Positions 10,100-21,484 are shown, counted from the stretch's first letter. The stretch: 64,000 bases of DNA from Eonycteris spelaea (GCA_003508835.1 PUFA01000316.1:1240001-1304000); one strand, 5' to 3'. The notes: generated by a model not told the origin, from the sequence alone. Made by a program: numbers and translations.

Positions 10100-11730
10100 T
10101 CTAAATATAAATGATTACATTTTTAACTAAAAGACAAAGAATGGCTGAATGGATTAAGAAAAAAACAAGACCCAACTGTATGTTGCCTACAAGAGACTCA
10201 CTTAAGCTTTAATGACGCTCATAGGTTATAATGAATGGATGGAAAAAGATATCCAATGGAAACCAGAAGAGAGCAAGGTTAGCTTTTCTTTGAATATCAG
10301 ACAAAATAGACTCTAATTCAAAAGCTGTAGCAAGGAACAAAGAAGGTCATTCTACATAATAAAATGCTCAATTCATTAAAAGAACATAGAAATTTGAAAT
10401 ATAAACACACCCAATATTGGAGCACCTAAATATATTAAATAATTATTAATAGATCTGAAGGTAGAAATAAACAGCAATGCAATGAATACTAGGAGACTTC
10501 AATACCCCACTCTCAACAATGAATAATAGCTAGATCATCCAGACAGAAAATCAATAAACAAATAATGGACTTGAGCTACATTTTAGATCAAATAGACCTA
10601 ACAGATATATATACACAATATTCTATCCAACAGCAAAAGAATATACATTATTCTCAAGCACACATGGAACATTCCCCAGGACAGATCATATGTTTGAAAA
10701 TAAAACATGTCTTAATAAATTTAAGAAGGCTGAAATCATATCAAGTATCTTTTCTGACTGGAATGCTATGAAACTAGAAATCAGTATCAGGAGGAAAACT
10801 GTAAATTTCACAAATACGTGAAAAGTATCCAACACACTTCTGAACAACCAATATGTAGAAGAAAAAAAACACAAAAAAAAGGAATTAAAAATCTCTCCAG
10901 ACAAATGAAAATAAAAATACAACATACCAAACTTATGGGATGATGCAAAGCAGTTCTAAATAGAGGTTTATAACAAAAATTCCTACATTAAGAAAAAAGA
11001 AAGATCTCACATGGACCTTACCTTACACGTCAAGAAATAAGAAAAGAAAAGAACAAACTAAGCCCAAAGTTACCAGAAGGAAGGAAAAAAAGATTAGAGC
11101 AGAAATAAGTGAAATAGAAATTAGAAATGCAATAGAAATGATCAATAAAACTAAGTTGATTTTTTGAAGAGATAAACAAAATTGACAAACCTTAAAACAA
11201 AATTGGCAAACCTTTAGCAGGACTAAAATAAAAACAATTGCTCAAATTAATAATTAATAAAATAATAAACAAAAGTAGAGATATTACAACCAATACCACA
11301 GAAGTATGAAGGATCATAAAAGACTATTATAAACAATTATCCACCAACAAATTAGATAACTCAGAATGGATAAATTCTTAGAAGCATATCACTTATCAAG
11401 AATGAATCAGGAATAGAAAATCTGAAAAGACCAAGAATGAACAAGGAAATTAAATGAGTAATAAAAATTTTCCCAACAAATTAAAGCCCAGAACCAGATG
11501 GTCTGCTGGTGAATTTTACCAAACATTGAAAGAATACCAATATTCCTCAAACTTTTCAAAAAAATTAAAAAGGAAAAAAACCCATCCAAACTCATCTTAT
11601 AAGACTAGCATTACCCTAATACTGAAGCCAGACAAGGACACTAAAAATATATATAAAAAGAAAATTACAGACCAGATATACAAACTCAGATATATTTATG
11701 CACAATTAAATTGGGAAAACATAGTCTAGA
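10100..11730 (+). pseudogene. L1 ORF2 remnant (endonuclease to RT start)
   Basis: Fragments of the ORF2 protein appear in shifting frames: an endonuclease start (around 10140-10280), the stretch DLSYILDQIDLTDIYTQYS at 10565 onwards, and an RT-region stretch SAGEFYQTLKEYQYSSNFSK with SITLILKPDKDTKN at 11454-11729. The family's protein is about 1,270 residues with endonuclease, RT and Cys-rich domains. Here the frame is broken many times and sequence stops early in RT, before the catalytic FADD motif. It is not functional. Confidence 0.75.
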
Positions 11731-11752
11731 ATTATTAGACCACACAATTATC

Positions 11753-12149
11753 GTGTGGGTGGACAATTGTATAACAAGTTCCTCTCCTGGCTTAGTGTCA
11801 GTGAGGTAGGCAGAAAAACTAAAAAATTACAAGATCTGAGATAATGAATATTGATTAACATTCTTTGGAAAAGCACAAATAGTCCTCAATTTTCACTATT
11901 CCTGGAAACCAAGTCATAAAGAAGATCATGTTTCCCACTAGAAAAATTAGATAATTGGTGGTTACATCGACTAAATACTCAGAAGCAAGGAAACCATAAA
12001 TATGAATGACAATATATCTTAACCATCAACTATAAACTCTTAATTATTGGAAACAGTAGGCTAATGCTTCAATCCCCAGGAAAAAATAGGTTGAAATGCA
12101 TTACTTTTCCTCAACAAGAAAACTCTGTAGTCAGAAACAACAGTATAGA
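11753..12149. other. Unique non-coding sequence
   Basis: No family is recognised. A small inverted repeat CCACAC/GTGTGG flanks 11740-11758, at the end of the L1 fragment. Confidence 0.5.
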
Positions 12150-12316
12150 ATAGAGCAATGAATTCATAAATATTTGTTGTGTAAGGCATTATGATTGGTG
12201 GTGAAAGGTATTCAAAAGATGATTCCTACCTTCTAGAAGTTGACCATCTCATCAGGGATATTTACATAAGTATACTGCAATACAATGTAAGAGGGTTTAG
12301 TACCAGAAGAGATAAG
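12150..12316 (-). repeat. L2 LINE fragment, left part
   Basis: Reads as minus-strand L2 3' sequence: ATTCATAAATATTTGTTG, TTCCTACCTTCTAGAAGTTG (the usual 'ccctgccctcatggagcttac' block, worn), followed by the TACAATGTAAGAG segment. It is interrupted by a MIR and resumes at 12546. Confidence 0.6.
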
Positions 12317-12317
12317 A

Positions 12318-12545
12318 CAGTAATAGCCAGTTTTTATTGAGCACTTACTATGTGCCTGGCACTATTCAAATTGCTTTATATGAGTGATCTCATTTAAAAC
12401 TCAAATAAGCTTGCAAAGTAGGTGCTAATATTGGCTACTCTTTACAAATGAAAAAATGGAAGCAGAGTGGTTAGATCATACAACTCAGATGTAGTGGAGG
12501 CAAAGTTAACCCCACGCAGTCTGACTCCAAAACCCATATTCTTAA
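12318..12545 (-). repeat. MIR SINE nested in L2
   Basis: TAATAGCCAGTTTTTATTGA, GCACTTACTATGTGCCTGGC, ACTATTCAAATTGC, TCATTTAAAACTC, GCAAAGTAGGTGCTAATATT and the far end GCAGTCTGACTCCAAAACCC give a clear near full-length reverse-oriented MIR. L2 sequence lies on both sides. Confidence 0.85.
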
Positions 12546-12782
12546 AATGATCCTGTACCACTTCTCCAGGGAAAAGAGCTATATGAAGGTACCACTGAGT
12601 AAGTTTCTTTTGGGTAGAGAAACTGAGAAGGATTTCTTAAAAAGTTGGATCTTGTATTAGACCTAGAAGATAGCTCTGAATTTACAGAAGCATGGGGGAG
12701 GACATTCCCAGGGGAAGAAGGAGGGAAACAGCACAAAGCCTGGGAGATAGGAAAATTGTGAAGCACAGGACAAGCATTTTAC
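12546..12782 (-). repeat. L2 LINE fragment, right part
   Basis: Continues the minus-strand L2 after the MIR. Landmarks are the GGATTTCTTAAAAAGTTGGA block, GGAGGACATTCCCAGGGG, AAACAGCACAAAGCCTGGGA and TTGTGAAGCAC, which correspond to the 'ggaagagcattccaggcagagggaacagc...aaggcctgga' part of L2. Confidence 0.65.
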
Positions 12783-12789
12783 CTGAAAT

Positions 12790-13412
12790 CCTCTTGTTGA
12801 TCTTTATTCCAAGAATGTAGTATATTCCAAAGAAGACCCCTCTCCCTGAGTCCCATCCTCAGTTTCAATACCCCGCAATTTGGCTTCACATCAGTGCTAA
12901 GGTATCTTTCTAAAACACCGTATGGTCAAAGTGCTTCCCCACCTACAGGATAAATCCAAATTTGTTATTGAGGCGTAGAATCCATTTGTGATCTAGGCCC
13001 TGCCTAGCCACTCTTCTGCCATTTCCCCCTAGGTAGCCTAGCCTACAGCCACACTGAACTGCTTGTTCTCTTTAGATAATGTGCTCTCTACAGACAGCGC
13101 TCTATCCCAAAAATTCTTCCCCACCCTCTCCCTTCAACCATCAACCTCTAAATCTACCCTGAAAATTCCTGTTCAGGAATTCCTACATTCTTCCTCTGGA
13201 AGTCTTCAATGACCACAAAACAGGTTAGGCATTTTCCCTGGGTTAGTTGAGCCTCTATTTCCCACATCCTATTGTAATTATTTTTACATGTTTCACTACT
13301 CACTAGACTGTGAACTCGGTACAGACAGGTGTCTTGAGACTCATTCTTACCTCATTTCCCAGTGCTTACCCTATATTGATAAGTGAGTGAATGATTTATT
13401 GGATTCTAGAAT
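12790..13412 (+). repeat. L2 LINE 3' region
   Basis: A long sense copy. CCGTATGGTCAAAGTGCTTC, TAATCCATTTGTGATCTAGG-like text (12988-13001), CCACTCTTCTGCC, CAGCCACACTGAACTGCTTG, GTTCAGGAATTCC and CACTAGACTGTGAACTCGG are ordered L2 landmarks, ending in the AAGTGAGTGAATGATTTATT tail. It lies head to head with the minus-strand L2 to its left. Confidence 0.8.
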
Positions 13413-14097
13413 TCTGGGTTCATGAGCACACACCCAGCTCCAGCCTATCTCATACACCCTCTTCTTTAATAGAAGGCTCATTACTTTCTCCACTGGCTCT
13501 CTTCTTAAATCAAATTAAGACAGCAAGATACATATTACTGACTTTATTAATATCTTTATGTTATCATTTTTAAAACTGCAAGACAGAGAAGCTAATTTAA
13601 AATGTTTAAAAACTAGTTAATCCAGATTGAAGAAAAAGATTTATACATTTAATTTAAATCCAAAGTATGCTGAACTCTCAAGAACTGGCAATGACCTCTC
13701 CATCTCAAAGGGAGGGTCCCAGTTATAACATAAAATTGTTTGACACACAGATTGTAATCTGGCAATAGAAATTTACACATTGATTTTTTAAAATATTTTT
13801 TATCATTCTAGTTACTTTTATCTCTCCAGTGATTTTCCTATGGCCTTTGCTTTTTGTTTGCTTTTCTTTCTCCCTGACTAATATAGGCCCAGTCTACCAC
13901 ATCCTCAGCTGAGTGGCTGCAGAACTGTCTCTCCCTCTGTTTTCATCCTGGGGTTACTTCTTCCGCTGCTGCAAACTCATAGCTTCCTAAGACTCCTCCA
14001 TCCCCCAGTGCTCAGTTCCTACTTCTCATCTTGCTCCAAAGCTGATTGATGGGTCCTGCTTTGGGGTTCGTAGGGGTGGATTAGTACTAATGGGATT
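13413..14097. other. Unique non-coding sequence
   Basis: No recognised element. The 60-codon frame at 13391-13573 starts inside the L2 tail and is not a gene. Confidence 0.5.
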
Positions 14098-14240
14098 ACT
14101 TACTAGTAACAGTAGTAGTAGTAATAGTAATATTTTTTGAACATTTGCTATGTTCCAGAAACTCTGCTAAGCAATTATCATTTGTACTGTCACCATTAAA
14201 ATCTCATAGCACTCCTGTGGAAGCTATTAAGGTAAAGAAC
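14098..14240 (-). repeat. MIR SINE fragment with AGT repeat
   Basis: A short AGT/AAT trinucleotide run (14105-14131), then TTTTTTGAACATTTGCTATG, TTCCAGAAACTCTGCTAAGC and TCATAGCACTCCTGTGGAAG give the reverse MIR core. The far half is lost. Confidence 0.65.
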
Positions 14241-14984
14241 TCAAACTGAAGCCGCTTTCCTGATTACAGGATAAAGAAGCAGCTCCTTAGCAGAGCTTGT
14301 AAAGGGCAAATGTAGGAAGTTGTGCCTCCACTCCCCTACCTGATTACAGTTCTCCAGGCCCTCTTGTCTTCTCACCACCTATGGCCCTGCTGGAATATAG
14401 AGTGAAAAAAACTGCTATGGCCTGTTCTTTATCCTCTGAATTGCTGCTACCTGTTCACTTTGCCAAGACTCCTGACTCCTAGTGCCTTGTCTGCTGACAC
14501 CCTTTTCAAATCTTTGGTTCCTGATCCCAGATATATCTCTGTCAAATAAAGGCATTAAAACAACCACCACCTTTCATCTTTATCATATACAAAAAAAAAA
14601 ATTGTTTGAACACTGAACTAGGCAGAGTCTCAGATTTAGGGGCATTCTTTGAAATGGAATAAATTTACCTTTATGAAAAATATAGGCTAGACTCCTGTCC
14701 CAACAAATTCTCTATGCTAAAGCAATGCGGCTTTCACAACCTCAACATTTGGATTTAGGACTAAACTTGGAACCAACTTACAAGCTCTCCAGTGTCAACT
14801 GGCTCTGCCACTCACCCTGCCTTCAACCTTCATGCCTCAATAACCTCCATAAACTCAGGATAGGTTTAAAGTAGTTTTCCTTCTCAAAAAGGTAGATGTT
14901 TTTGGCTTGGATATCCTCCTCTTCCTTTTTATTCTGTTCATTCTTCAGAGAGTTAACTGCTCCTTTTTTGAGCTACTTCTCGGA
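14241..14984. other. Unique or highly diverged sequence
   Basis: Pyrimidine-rich text around 14930-14980 may be the worn upstream part of the following L2. Nothing else is recognised. Confidence 0.45.
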
Positions 14985-15118
14985 CTTACACATCTTCTGT
15001 CAGGGTTTGTTTGTCTCTTCCACTAGACTGTGGGCATCTTGAGGACAAGGGTGCTGTCTACCTTCATCTTTTGTTTCCCAAGTGCCTAACATACAGTAGA
15101 TCTTTAATCTGGTTGGTA
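14985..15118 (+). repeat. L2 LINE 3' end
   Basis: TCTCTTCCACTAGACTGTGG, GCATCTTGAGGACAAGGGTG, CTGTCTACCTTCATC, CCCAAGTGCCTAACATACAG and TAGATCTTTAAT reproduce the last 110 bases of L2 in sense. Confidence 0.8.
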
Positions 15119-15771
15119 AACAGACTGACCCCTCACAGCTAGAATAACCAGCTCCCTAAATAAATGGGAGAAGCAGAACTCAATGAAGTGCTTTGCAGAA
15201 AAATGTTGTTAATAATTTAAGGTGGTAATCATTTTTAAAATGCAGATAATATTTGCAGTATATCAGTAGGTAAACAGATTCACTTCTAGACCTCCCCCTC
15301 TCCCATGGATGCCCCACAGCAAAGGAACAAAGCTAGAGACCACAGAATACTAATAGTGTCATTATCCTCCAATGAGAATGGTAAGAATGGACCCTCACCA
15401 ATCACAATGCCAGCTAGAGATGTGCTAGTCATTAATGACAGGCCTATGTGAAATTCTTTTCCCTTTGGGAGGCCTTACTACTTAGTGCATGACCAGAGAA
15501 TATATAGTAGATAATGCATGGATTAATTATTTTGGCAGAACTGTGAATGTCTACGTTTCTGAGAGCACAACAATCGTCAGTATTTTTGTTTGGAAGTGAC
15601 AGACAGAAAGGGAAGAAGAGGAGATGGAGATGAGTATATCTGGTACTCAGCGCTATAAAGATAGCACTTCCGGCCTACCCTGACCCTTAATACGAGTTTC
15701 TCAAAGACATCCAGATTAACCAGACGCTGTCTGGACTCAGCTACCCGGACTTGTCTGAAATATTACTGGAT
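15119..15771. other. Unique non-coding sequence
   Basis: No recognised repeat or gene. Confidence 0.5.
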
Positions 15772-16110
15772 GCATTTTAAAGTCCCAGTGTGCCCAGCAC
15801 TATTCTAGGCACTGGGTACGCTATGATGAAGAAAACAAAGGTCATCCCTAATTTCGTGGAGTTTATATTCTGGTGGGTGAGACAGATAATGAGCAAGAAA
15901 ACAATTCCATACACAACACTTCATGTAAACTATAAAGACAGTAAAGCACAGTAATGGAATAAAGAGTCACGAAGAAGGTAGGTACAACCACCTTATAAAT
16001 ATGATGGCCAGGGAAACATTTTTGAAGAACTTTTAAGTGCTGAAATGAGCAATGACCCCTCCCCACCTAAGCCAACTTGCTCAAAGACATTCATTAATCA
16101 ATCATTCCTG
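15772..16110 (-). repeat. L2 LINE 3' region
   Basis: Reverse-oriented L2: CCCAGCACTATTCTAGGCAC, TGGGTACGCTATGATGAAG, AAACAAAGGTCATCCC, TCGTGGAGTTTATATTCTGG, GGTGAGACAGATAATGAGCA. The sequence degrades to the right. Confidence 0.8.
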
Positions 16111-18051
16111 GTTATAATCCCCATCAGGGAAGAGCTTACATCAAATCACAGATATATATTGAAGATGTTCTGTAAGTGACCACTGCCTAATTAATTTTCT
16201 TCTGATGTTTGCTTAGATGTTTGCAACTCCAATGAATCTCTGATAGCTGCCCAAGAAACTTATTCCTCATCAAAGATTTACCCAAAGTACCAGAGATCAC
16301 CTGACAATGTGTTTTACTTTCTTTCACCCTAAATGCTCTTTACCCACTGGGATATTATCTGTTGACATCCAACATCTGTTGTTCATTTTCGAACACTAAT
16401 CCCTGTGGTGTGTCCTTTGGGTGATCAAGCTTACTCTAAAGCTCGCTATAAAATATTCAAGAAGATTGGGACTCTCCTATTTTTCCATTGACATTTTTAC
16501 CCCTCCTTTGATTCCAACTTGATTTTATTTTTTTCTTTGCTTCCCTTTCCACTATATCACTTCTTTTTTCAAGCAGGCTTTTTCCTTTCACCTACCTACA
16601 CAGCCTTGGCCATGTGCTTTCAAACTTACAAAACTCACAGAATTCACGCCTTTTTTTTTTTTTTTAGAACAAAAGGCCATGTATTAACATTATTTTAATA
16701 GAAAATAAAAATTTTAAAAGGTCAAATCTATTTTCCTGGGCAGGATGTGTTTTTCATATTTAGGTTCTATCAAAAGTTATAGTTCAGAAACCTATCATAA
16801 ACTCCTAGGTGTTAGGAACCCCTCCTTCATCAATGCTCTTTGAAGTAGAAGTTTAAACGAAGAATAATAAAAATAATCATGCTTATATTTATACTTATCC
16901 AATACCCTTCATTCCAAGACATATGAACAACTTTCAAATGAATTAAACCCTACGACCACTTTTTCTCACAGATAAATATTATGATGACTAAGTAGCAGTA
17001 AGGGCGTGATAATTTGCCAGATACACAGTAAAAGCTGTGCTAAAACTGAAATAAAAGTTTAAAAATACTAAAATGAGAATACCTTCATGAACCACTTCTA
17101 TTATACTTTCCCTCCTACTGCTTCTAACAGCCCCTACTCCATCTTCCAATTTGCTCTGAAGTGGCTAATTGTGATATGAAAGGCCTCTCTCATCAAATCA
17201 TTTCCGTGACAATACACTGAGATTGTTAACCAATGTGTTAAAAGCTTACAACAAAATGGTTTCATTGGGAAGTATAATTTACCTGACATTTTCATCTTTC
17301 CATATGTTACAGAAGTTTCCTTTATTCACTAAGCCAAAGAATTGAGATATATAAATGGCTTTGATATTGGCAGGGAATTTTGAAATACTTTACAGAATAA
17401 AATCATGGAATAATAGTGAAAATGTTCTTTCTCTGAATATTCCCTATGCTCGTAGGTTCATGTATTCTGAACATTTGAGATTTCCAGAAGAAACTTTTCC
17501 TATGAGCAAAGTTCTCAAAAGGTAACTTGTTCTTCACCCTTGGTTCATTTCTTTATCTCAAAGCATGCATAATAAGACTATGCCTAAATCTTCAAAATCT
17601 CTGGTACTATGACCAATAAATTAATCAAAAGCCATATGCTATCTAGTGACTCTCCCTAGGACATCTCAATTAGAATTCCATTTGCTCTACAATCTAAATA
17701 TTGAGCAGCTCAGGAGTACCTTGTAAGAAAGGTAGGCTGCACTGAGCCTCAGTCTGAGAGCACATGGCCTCAGAGGCCCGCTCATACTCCAGCTCCACTC
17801 ATTTGGATCCTGGTAACTTCAGTCAAAATCAAATCTCCTCGCATTCCCTATTCGTAAAAGAGGGGCTTTGACTCCATTTCTAACTTTGTTTCCTGCTCTG
17901 AAACGGTATATTCGTTTCTCGAAAGTCACTACGAGAAAGCGGCAACAAGCAAAGTGACAGGATAAATTAGCCATCCCATGTATGTTCTGGTCTCATTTTC
18001 ACAGCCCTCTTCTCACAAATCAAGACAATAAGGGAACTTACATCCTGTGGG
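16111..18051. other. Unique non-coding sequence
   Basis: Nearly 2 kb without a firm family match. It holds a 15-base T run around 16650-16665, and 16880-17000 weakly resembles a worn reverse MIR (ACAACTTTCAAATGAATTAA), which I do not call. No coding signal. Confidence 0.45.
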
Positions 18052-18375
18052 TGTTAAAAGATAAACTGCGGCAAATTTTTAAGAATTTATTTGAGCAGAA
18101 ACCAATTAGAATCAAGAAGTGCCAAACCTGAAGTGGTTAGGAGCATTCTACCAACAGGGGAGAGACGTACAGAAAAAGTAAGGAAGCAACTAAAGGAAAT
18201 TATTGGCGTGGCTATAGCCTAAAGTCTCGTTGGCTGCTTATAATCGGTTGTTCTTAGGTTTTGATTTCGTAACCTCGAGGCATTCACGGGCTTACTTTTT
18301 GGTTTGCTTACACATAGGCCACCAAGGCATTGGAGCCACCTCAGGCTAATGGGTCCTTATTTAATTAATTTAACA
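18052..18375 (-). mobile_element. Solitary endogenous retrovirus LTR
   Basis: A 324-bp unit bounded by TGTTAAA and TTTAACA, giving the canonical TG...CA ends and a 7-bp terminal inverted repeat. On the minus strand it has AATAAA at 18091-18086, about 35 bases before the 3' end, in the context CTCAAATAAATTC, as expected for an LTR polyadenylation signal. It retains several CpGs (TCTCGTTGG, ATCGG, TTCGTAACCTCGAGG, CACGGG) that older neighbours have lost, suggesting a younger age. No internal viral sequence, primer-binding site or second LTR is adjacent, so it is a recombined solo LTR. No clean target-site duplication is visible. I cannot name the family. Confidence 0.6.
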
Positions 18376-18799
18376 CAGGAAAAGTATTTTCATCACCAAA
18401 GTAAGAGAAGTCAGAGTACATAGCACTAATGCTATAAAAATGTTCATGAAACAGACAGAACATGAAGTTAAGATTTTCCTAATAAGGAGACCCAACTTTT
18501 CAGATCATTACAGAGAGTATTTCCAATTGGAGAAAGATTTGAGTTGTGTTTCTCCTCCAGCAGAAGAACAGTTCGAGAAGCAGTCCTGGAGGTTAGGGGA
18601 ATTAATTCAGGAGCCCAAAGCAAGGGGTTACACCTGTGTGCACTGAGAAGCCTGTTCATGAAACACTTCCCAACAGCCACAAGGAAGTGCTGCCTCCAGG
18701 TCTGTTTGAGCAGCGCTATATTCTGGTTTCCTCCTTAATGTGGAAAACCTATGTTTCTGATTACTTTCCCAAATTTGGCATGAACCAAGAGTGAGTAAC
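18376..18799. other. Unique non-coding sequence
   Basis: No family recognised. Overlapping short frames on both strands (18440-18738) are uninformative. Confidence 0.45.
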
Positions 18800-19015
18800 A
18801 CATTGCAAAAGAGCTCTGTGTTGGGCAGCCATGCAGCTGCGGCCCTTCAGATCTGGTACCCCCGGGAAAGGGTCTGGCACGCTGGCTCCCTCTGCTCCCT
18901 CCCTCCACACAGCCTCTCCACTGAGCAGTGCCAAGGGGCCAGCGCACGCAAGGCCCCCCAACCTGCTCGCCCCACACCGGCCTTTCTAACTGCCCTCTCC
19001 CTTTGCAGCTCCTTT
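18800..19015. other. GC-richer island with an acceptor-like site
   Basis: Clearly more GC-rich than its surroundings, with several CpGs (GCTGCGGCCC, CACGCTGG, GCGCACGC, CTCGCCCC, CACCGGCC). It is open in frames on both strands (for example 97 codons plus at 18791-19084). A strong splice-acceptor-like tract, CTGCCCTCTCCCTTTGCAG, ends at about 19008. This could be a lncRNA or alternative exon edge, but no matching donor or conserved peptide is seen. Confidence 0.3.
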
Positions 19016-21035
19016 CACACTACAGATTTCATTCCATTAGCATGTGAAGCCTCCTCCCAGATTATTAATCAAGATGTGAAATAAGATAAAACCTAATCCT
19101 CAGTCCCTCAGCTATGACTGCTCAAAGCCAGGCTCATTAAACATATCTGTCAACAATGGATTACACCAGCCTTAGGCCCCAAATTGATTGGAAGTCAGGG
19201 GGAGGGGTGCAAAGCATTTGGTTGCACAATCTATTCAAGAGAAGGAACTCCTTTTAAGGTGTGGCCAATTAAATCTCTTTAGAGATAACTATAAGCTGTA
19301 TCGTTTTATAGATTCTTTTCTCTGGTTGTTAATGGCAGCCAAAGAGATGGAGAAACAGGTGTAAAGCTGGGAAACAATGCATACTGTGTGTGAAAAGCTG
19401 AAAATCATTATGAATGTAACTAGAGCAATATGCCATATTGGAAGCAAACCTAGTGAATTCCTGCATAGATTCAAACACTATTTCCTTGTTATCAAAAGAA
19501 GAAAAAAATATTGAATTCTGTTAAAGTGCTTAAAGTCACATTTCACTAAGGTTCTTATCTATCATCCTGTCATTAGCATCCTCAGCACCATCTCCATCAC
19601 GATATACTTTGTATTTATATTGGGCTTTTCAAGTTCAAAGCACAAAGCAGACACATTAGTCAATTAATCACCTGAGGGATCTGCGTAGGGTGGAATGCTT
19701 TCCCAACAAATGCATTCCTAACTGTCACTGGAGGATCCGCTCAGCAGGGGTGTTCCTGGCCTACAATCTGATGTCATATGTTGGCATTTTGTCAGATTTC
19801 AAATACACATTTTCACCTATCAAACTGACAGCCCTATTTTCTGAATCAAAGGAAAAGTGATTTTACTGATCTTGTAGCATTAAGAATCACTTCTTTCCAT
19901 TTGGGTGTTTCTGGGTAGCAGCCACACTTTATACACATCTAAAAGGGGGAGGGAGAGGATGGAGGAAGTAAAATTAAATAAATATATTAACTGTTTTTCA
20001 ATGAGAAAGTGAGTGATAGGAAAAAAATAATTAAATCTGAGGAGATTTATAATGGGAAACAGATGTGGACAGGAAAGTAATTTGAAATTACCAAAGGGTT
20101 CCAGACATCTTCCAAGAATATGTTTTAATACATAAATATTTCACAGTACAATAGCTAGGCCAAAATTGCCCAATTTCAAAACTTCACCTGCATTCTTCAG
20201 TCAAGTTCTTTTTTATTCCTTGAGATTAAAATAAAAAAGAAGGGTTTCAGATAGTTGAGCTGTTATTAATGATTATTTATGATGGACAGCGAACCTAGGC
20301 ATTTCTATTTTGCTTTTCTGTTCTGGTAGGTTTCATATTCTGCTCCCAATCCCCAAGCCCCCTGTTCTATTTAAATTTCCAATGCAGCAGAGGAAATGGC
20401 TTCTAAAATATTAAAATCCTGTTTTCATTGACTTTCTTTACGCTTCGCGACTGCATTTCTATTCAGATCAGGTTGCACAGCTTTTAACTTTTCTAAGTCT
20501 AAATTTAAAGTTCGAGCAACTTCATGGTATCCCTTAAGTGGATAGCTCTTATAACAAGGGACAAGCAATCTGGAAACTGCAGAGATGCCAGACTGTTTTT
20601 TTTTAATTTTTTTACTCCTCTTTCAGACTTTTTGAAACTGTTTCAAACTACAACTAAACTTTAACAGGGGCTCAAGGAGCAACCTGGAAAAGACTCCAAG
20701 AAACAACTCTACCTGGGTTCCCTTTACATGGAAAATAGTCTCGGCCACGTTCCCAACCTTTACACCAGGTTTTTTATCCTTACTCTCAATCGTGCTTTAT
20801 CTACATAACAATCTTTATTGTTAATACTAGGACTAATTCTGTCTAATACTAGGACTTTATTGCTCAATCCCTGAAAGACAAGCAATACAGTCCAGACAAA
20901 TAAAGCTGACCATCCTCTTTGACGAATCAGGTTCTAAAGTCCCAGCTCAGCTTCTAAGAAAAATTCTCTGAGAAAATGAACTTGGGGCCTCTGGAGTCTG
21001 CTTGCCCTTCCCCAAATAACAACACTCACTGTAAT
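19016..21035. other. Unique non-coding sequence
   Basis: Includes homeodomain-type motifs at 19016-19180 (TAATCC, GGATTA, ATTAATCAAG) and a CpG-retaining unique segment at about 20430-20470 (TACGCTTCGCGACTGC), both of enhancer-like character. A 13-base direct repeat TAATACTAGGACT occurs at 20822-20834 and 20844-20856. No gene is recognised. Confidence 0.45.
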
Positions 21036-21039
21036 AGTA

Positions 21040-21258
21040 TAGCTCTAATAATTAATGCCTGTACAGTATATGACAGTTCATAAAGCCTTACACACCTTCA
21101 AAAGAGCTCTGCGACAGAAGGTGGGCAGGTTTTGTTTTCCCTTCATTTTATGGATGAGGAATTCAGAGAGATTATATGAATTGTTTAAGATCATGAAGGT
21201 AATCAGTAGAGAAGCCAGGGCTTCAACTCAGGCCTTCTAATTCCCAATTCTATTTTCC
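21040..21258 (-). repeat. MIR SINE
   Basis: Reverse-oriented MIR: ACAGTTCATAAAGCCTTACA, CTTCATTTTATGGATGAGG, AATTCAGAGAGATTATATG, AAGATCATGAAGGTAATCAG, AGAAGCCAGGGCTTCAACTC, GGCCTTCTAATTCCCAATTC. Confidence 0.75.
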
Positions 21259-21260
21259 AT

Positions 21261-21280
21261 CCGCCCGCCCCGCCCCCGCC
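21261..21280. promoter_or_regulatory. Isolated GC-box cluster
   Basis: Twenty bases made only of C and G (CCGCCCGCCCCGCCCCCGCC) stand in otherwise AT-rich DNA and contain two CCGCCC/CCCGCCCC Sp1-type cores. There is no CpG island or initiator around it, so it may be chance low-complexity sequence. Confidence 0.25.
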
Positions 21281-21484
21281 AAAGTATGTGTGTTCCTAAA
21301 GTGCCGTTTTTGAAAGCAGGGTCATATCAGAAGTTTTATTTTACTGGTGCCCTCTCTTCATCCAGGTACAAGTAGGGCAAAAATTTGGGGGGAATTCATG
21401 CAGACCACAAGCACATATTTTGCGTGAGAGGTGGCTTGTCTAAACTTCATTCCTATTCACTTCACCCTTAGTCATGTTAAAGAT
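21281..21484. other. Unique spacer
   Basis: No recognised element between the GC box and the next L2. Confidence 0.5.

Larger units (their letters stand above)
9170..11752 (+). mobile_element. Old L1 fragment, ORF1 end to ORF2 RT start
   Basis: Begins in the ORF1 C-terminal coding region (GGACATCAAGGTACATGAAG, CTCAAAGATCCCCAAA), runs through the inter-ORF spacer, then into ORF2 (GGCTGAATGGATTAAG, CCTACAAGAGACTCACTT, ATGGACTTGAGC, GAAATAGAAATTAGAAATGC). It ends in the RT domain region (CCAGAACCAGATGG, GGTGAATTTTACCAAACATT, GACTAGCATTACCCTAATAC). The 5' UTR, ORF1 N-terminus and the 3' half of ORF2 are missing. Many stops and frameshifts make it an ancient dead copy, of the L1M/HAL1-like age class by appearance. 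Confidence 0.85.

Noticed and set aside
16880..17005. Possible reverse MIR
   Set aside because: Only the order ACAACTTTCAAATGAATTAA and TCTCACAGATAAATATTATG is suggestive; too diverged to separate from chance by eye.
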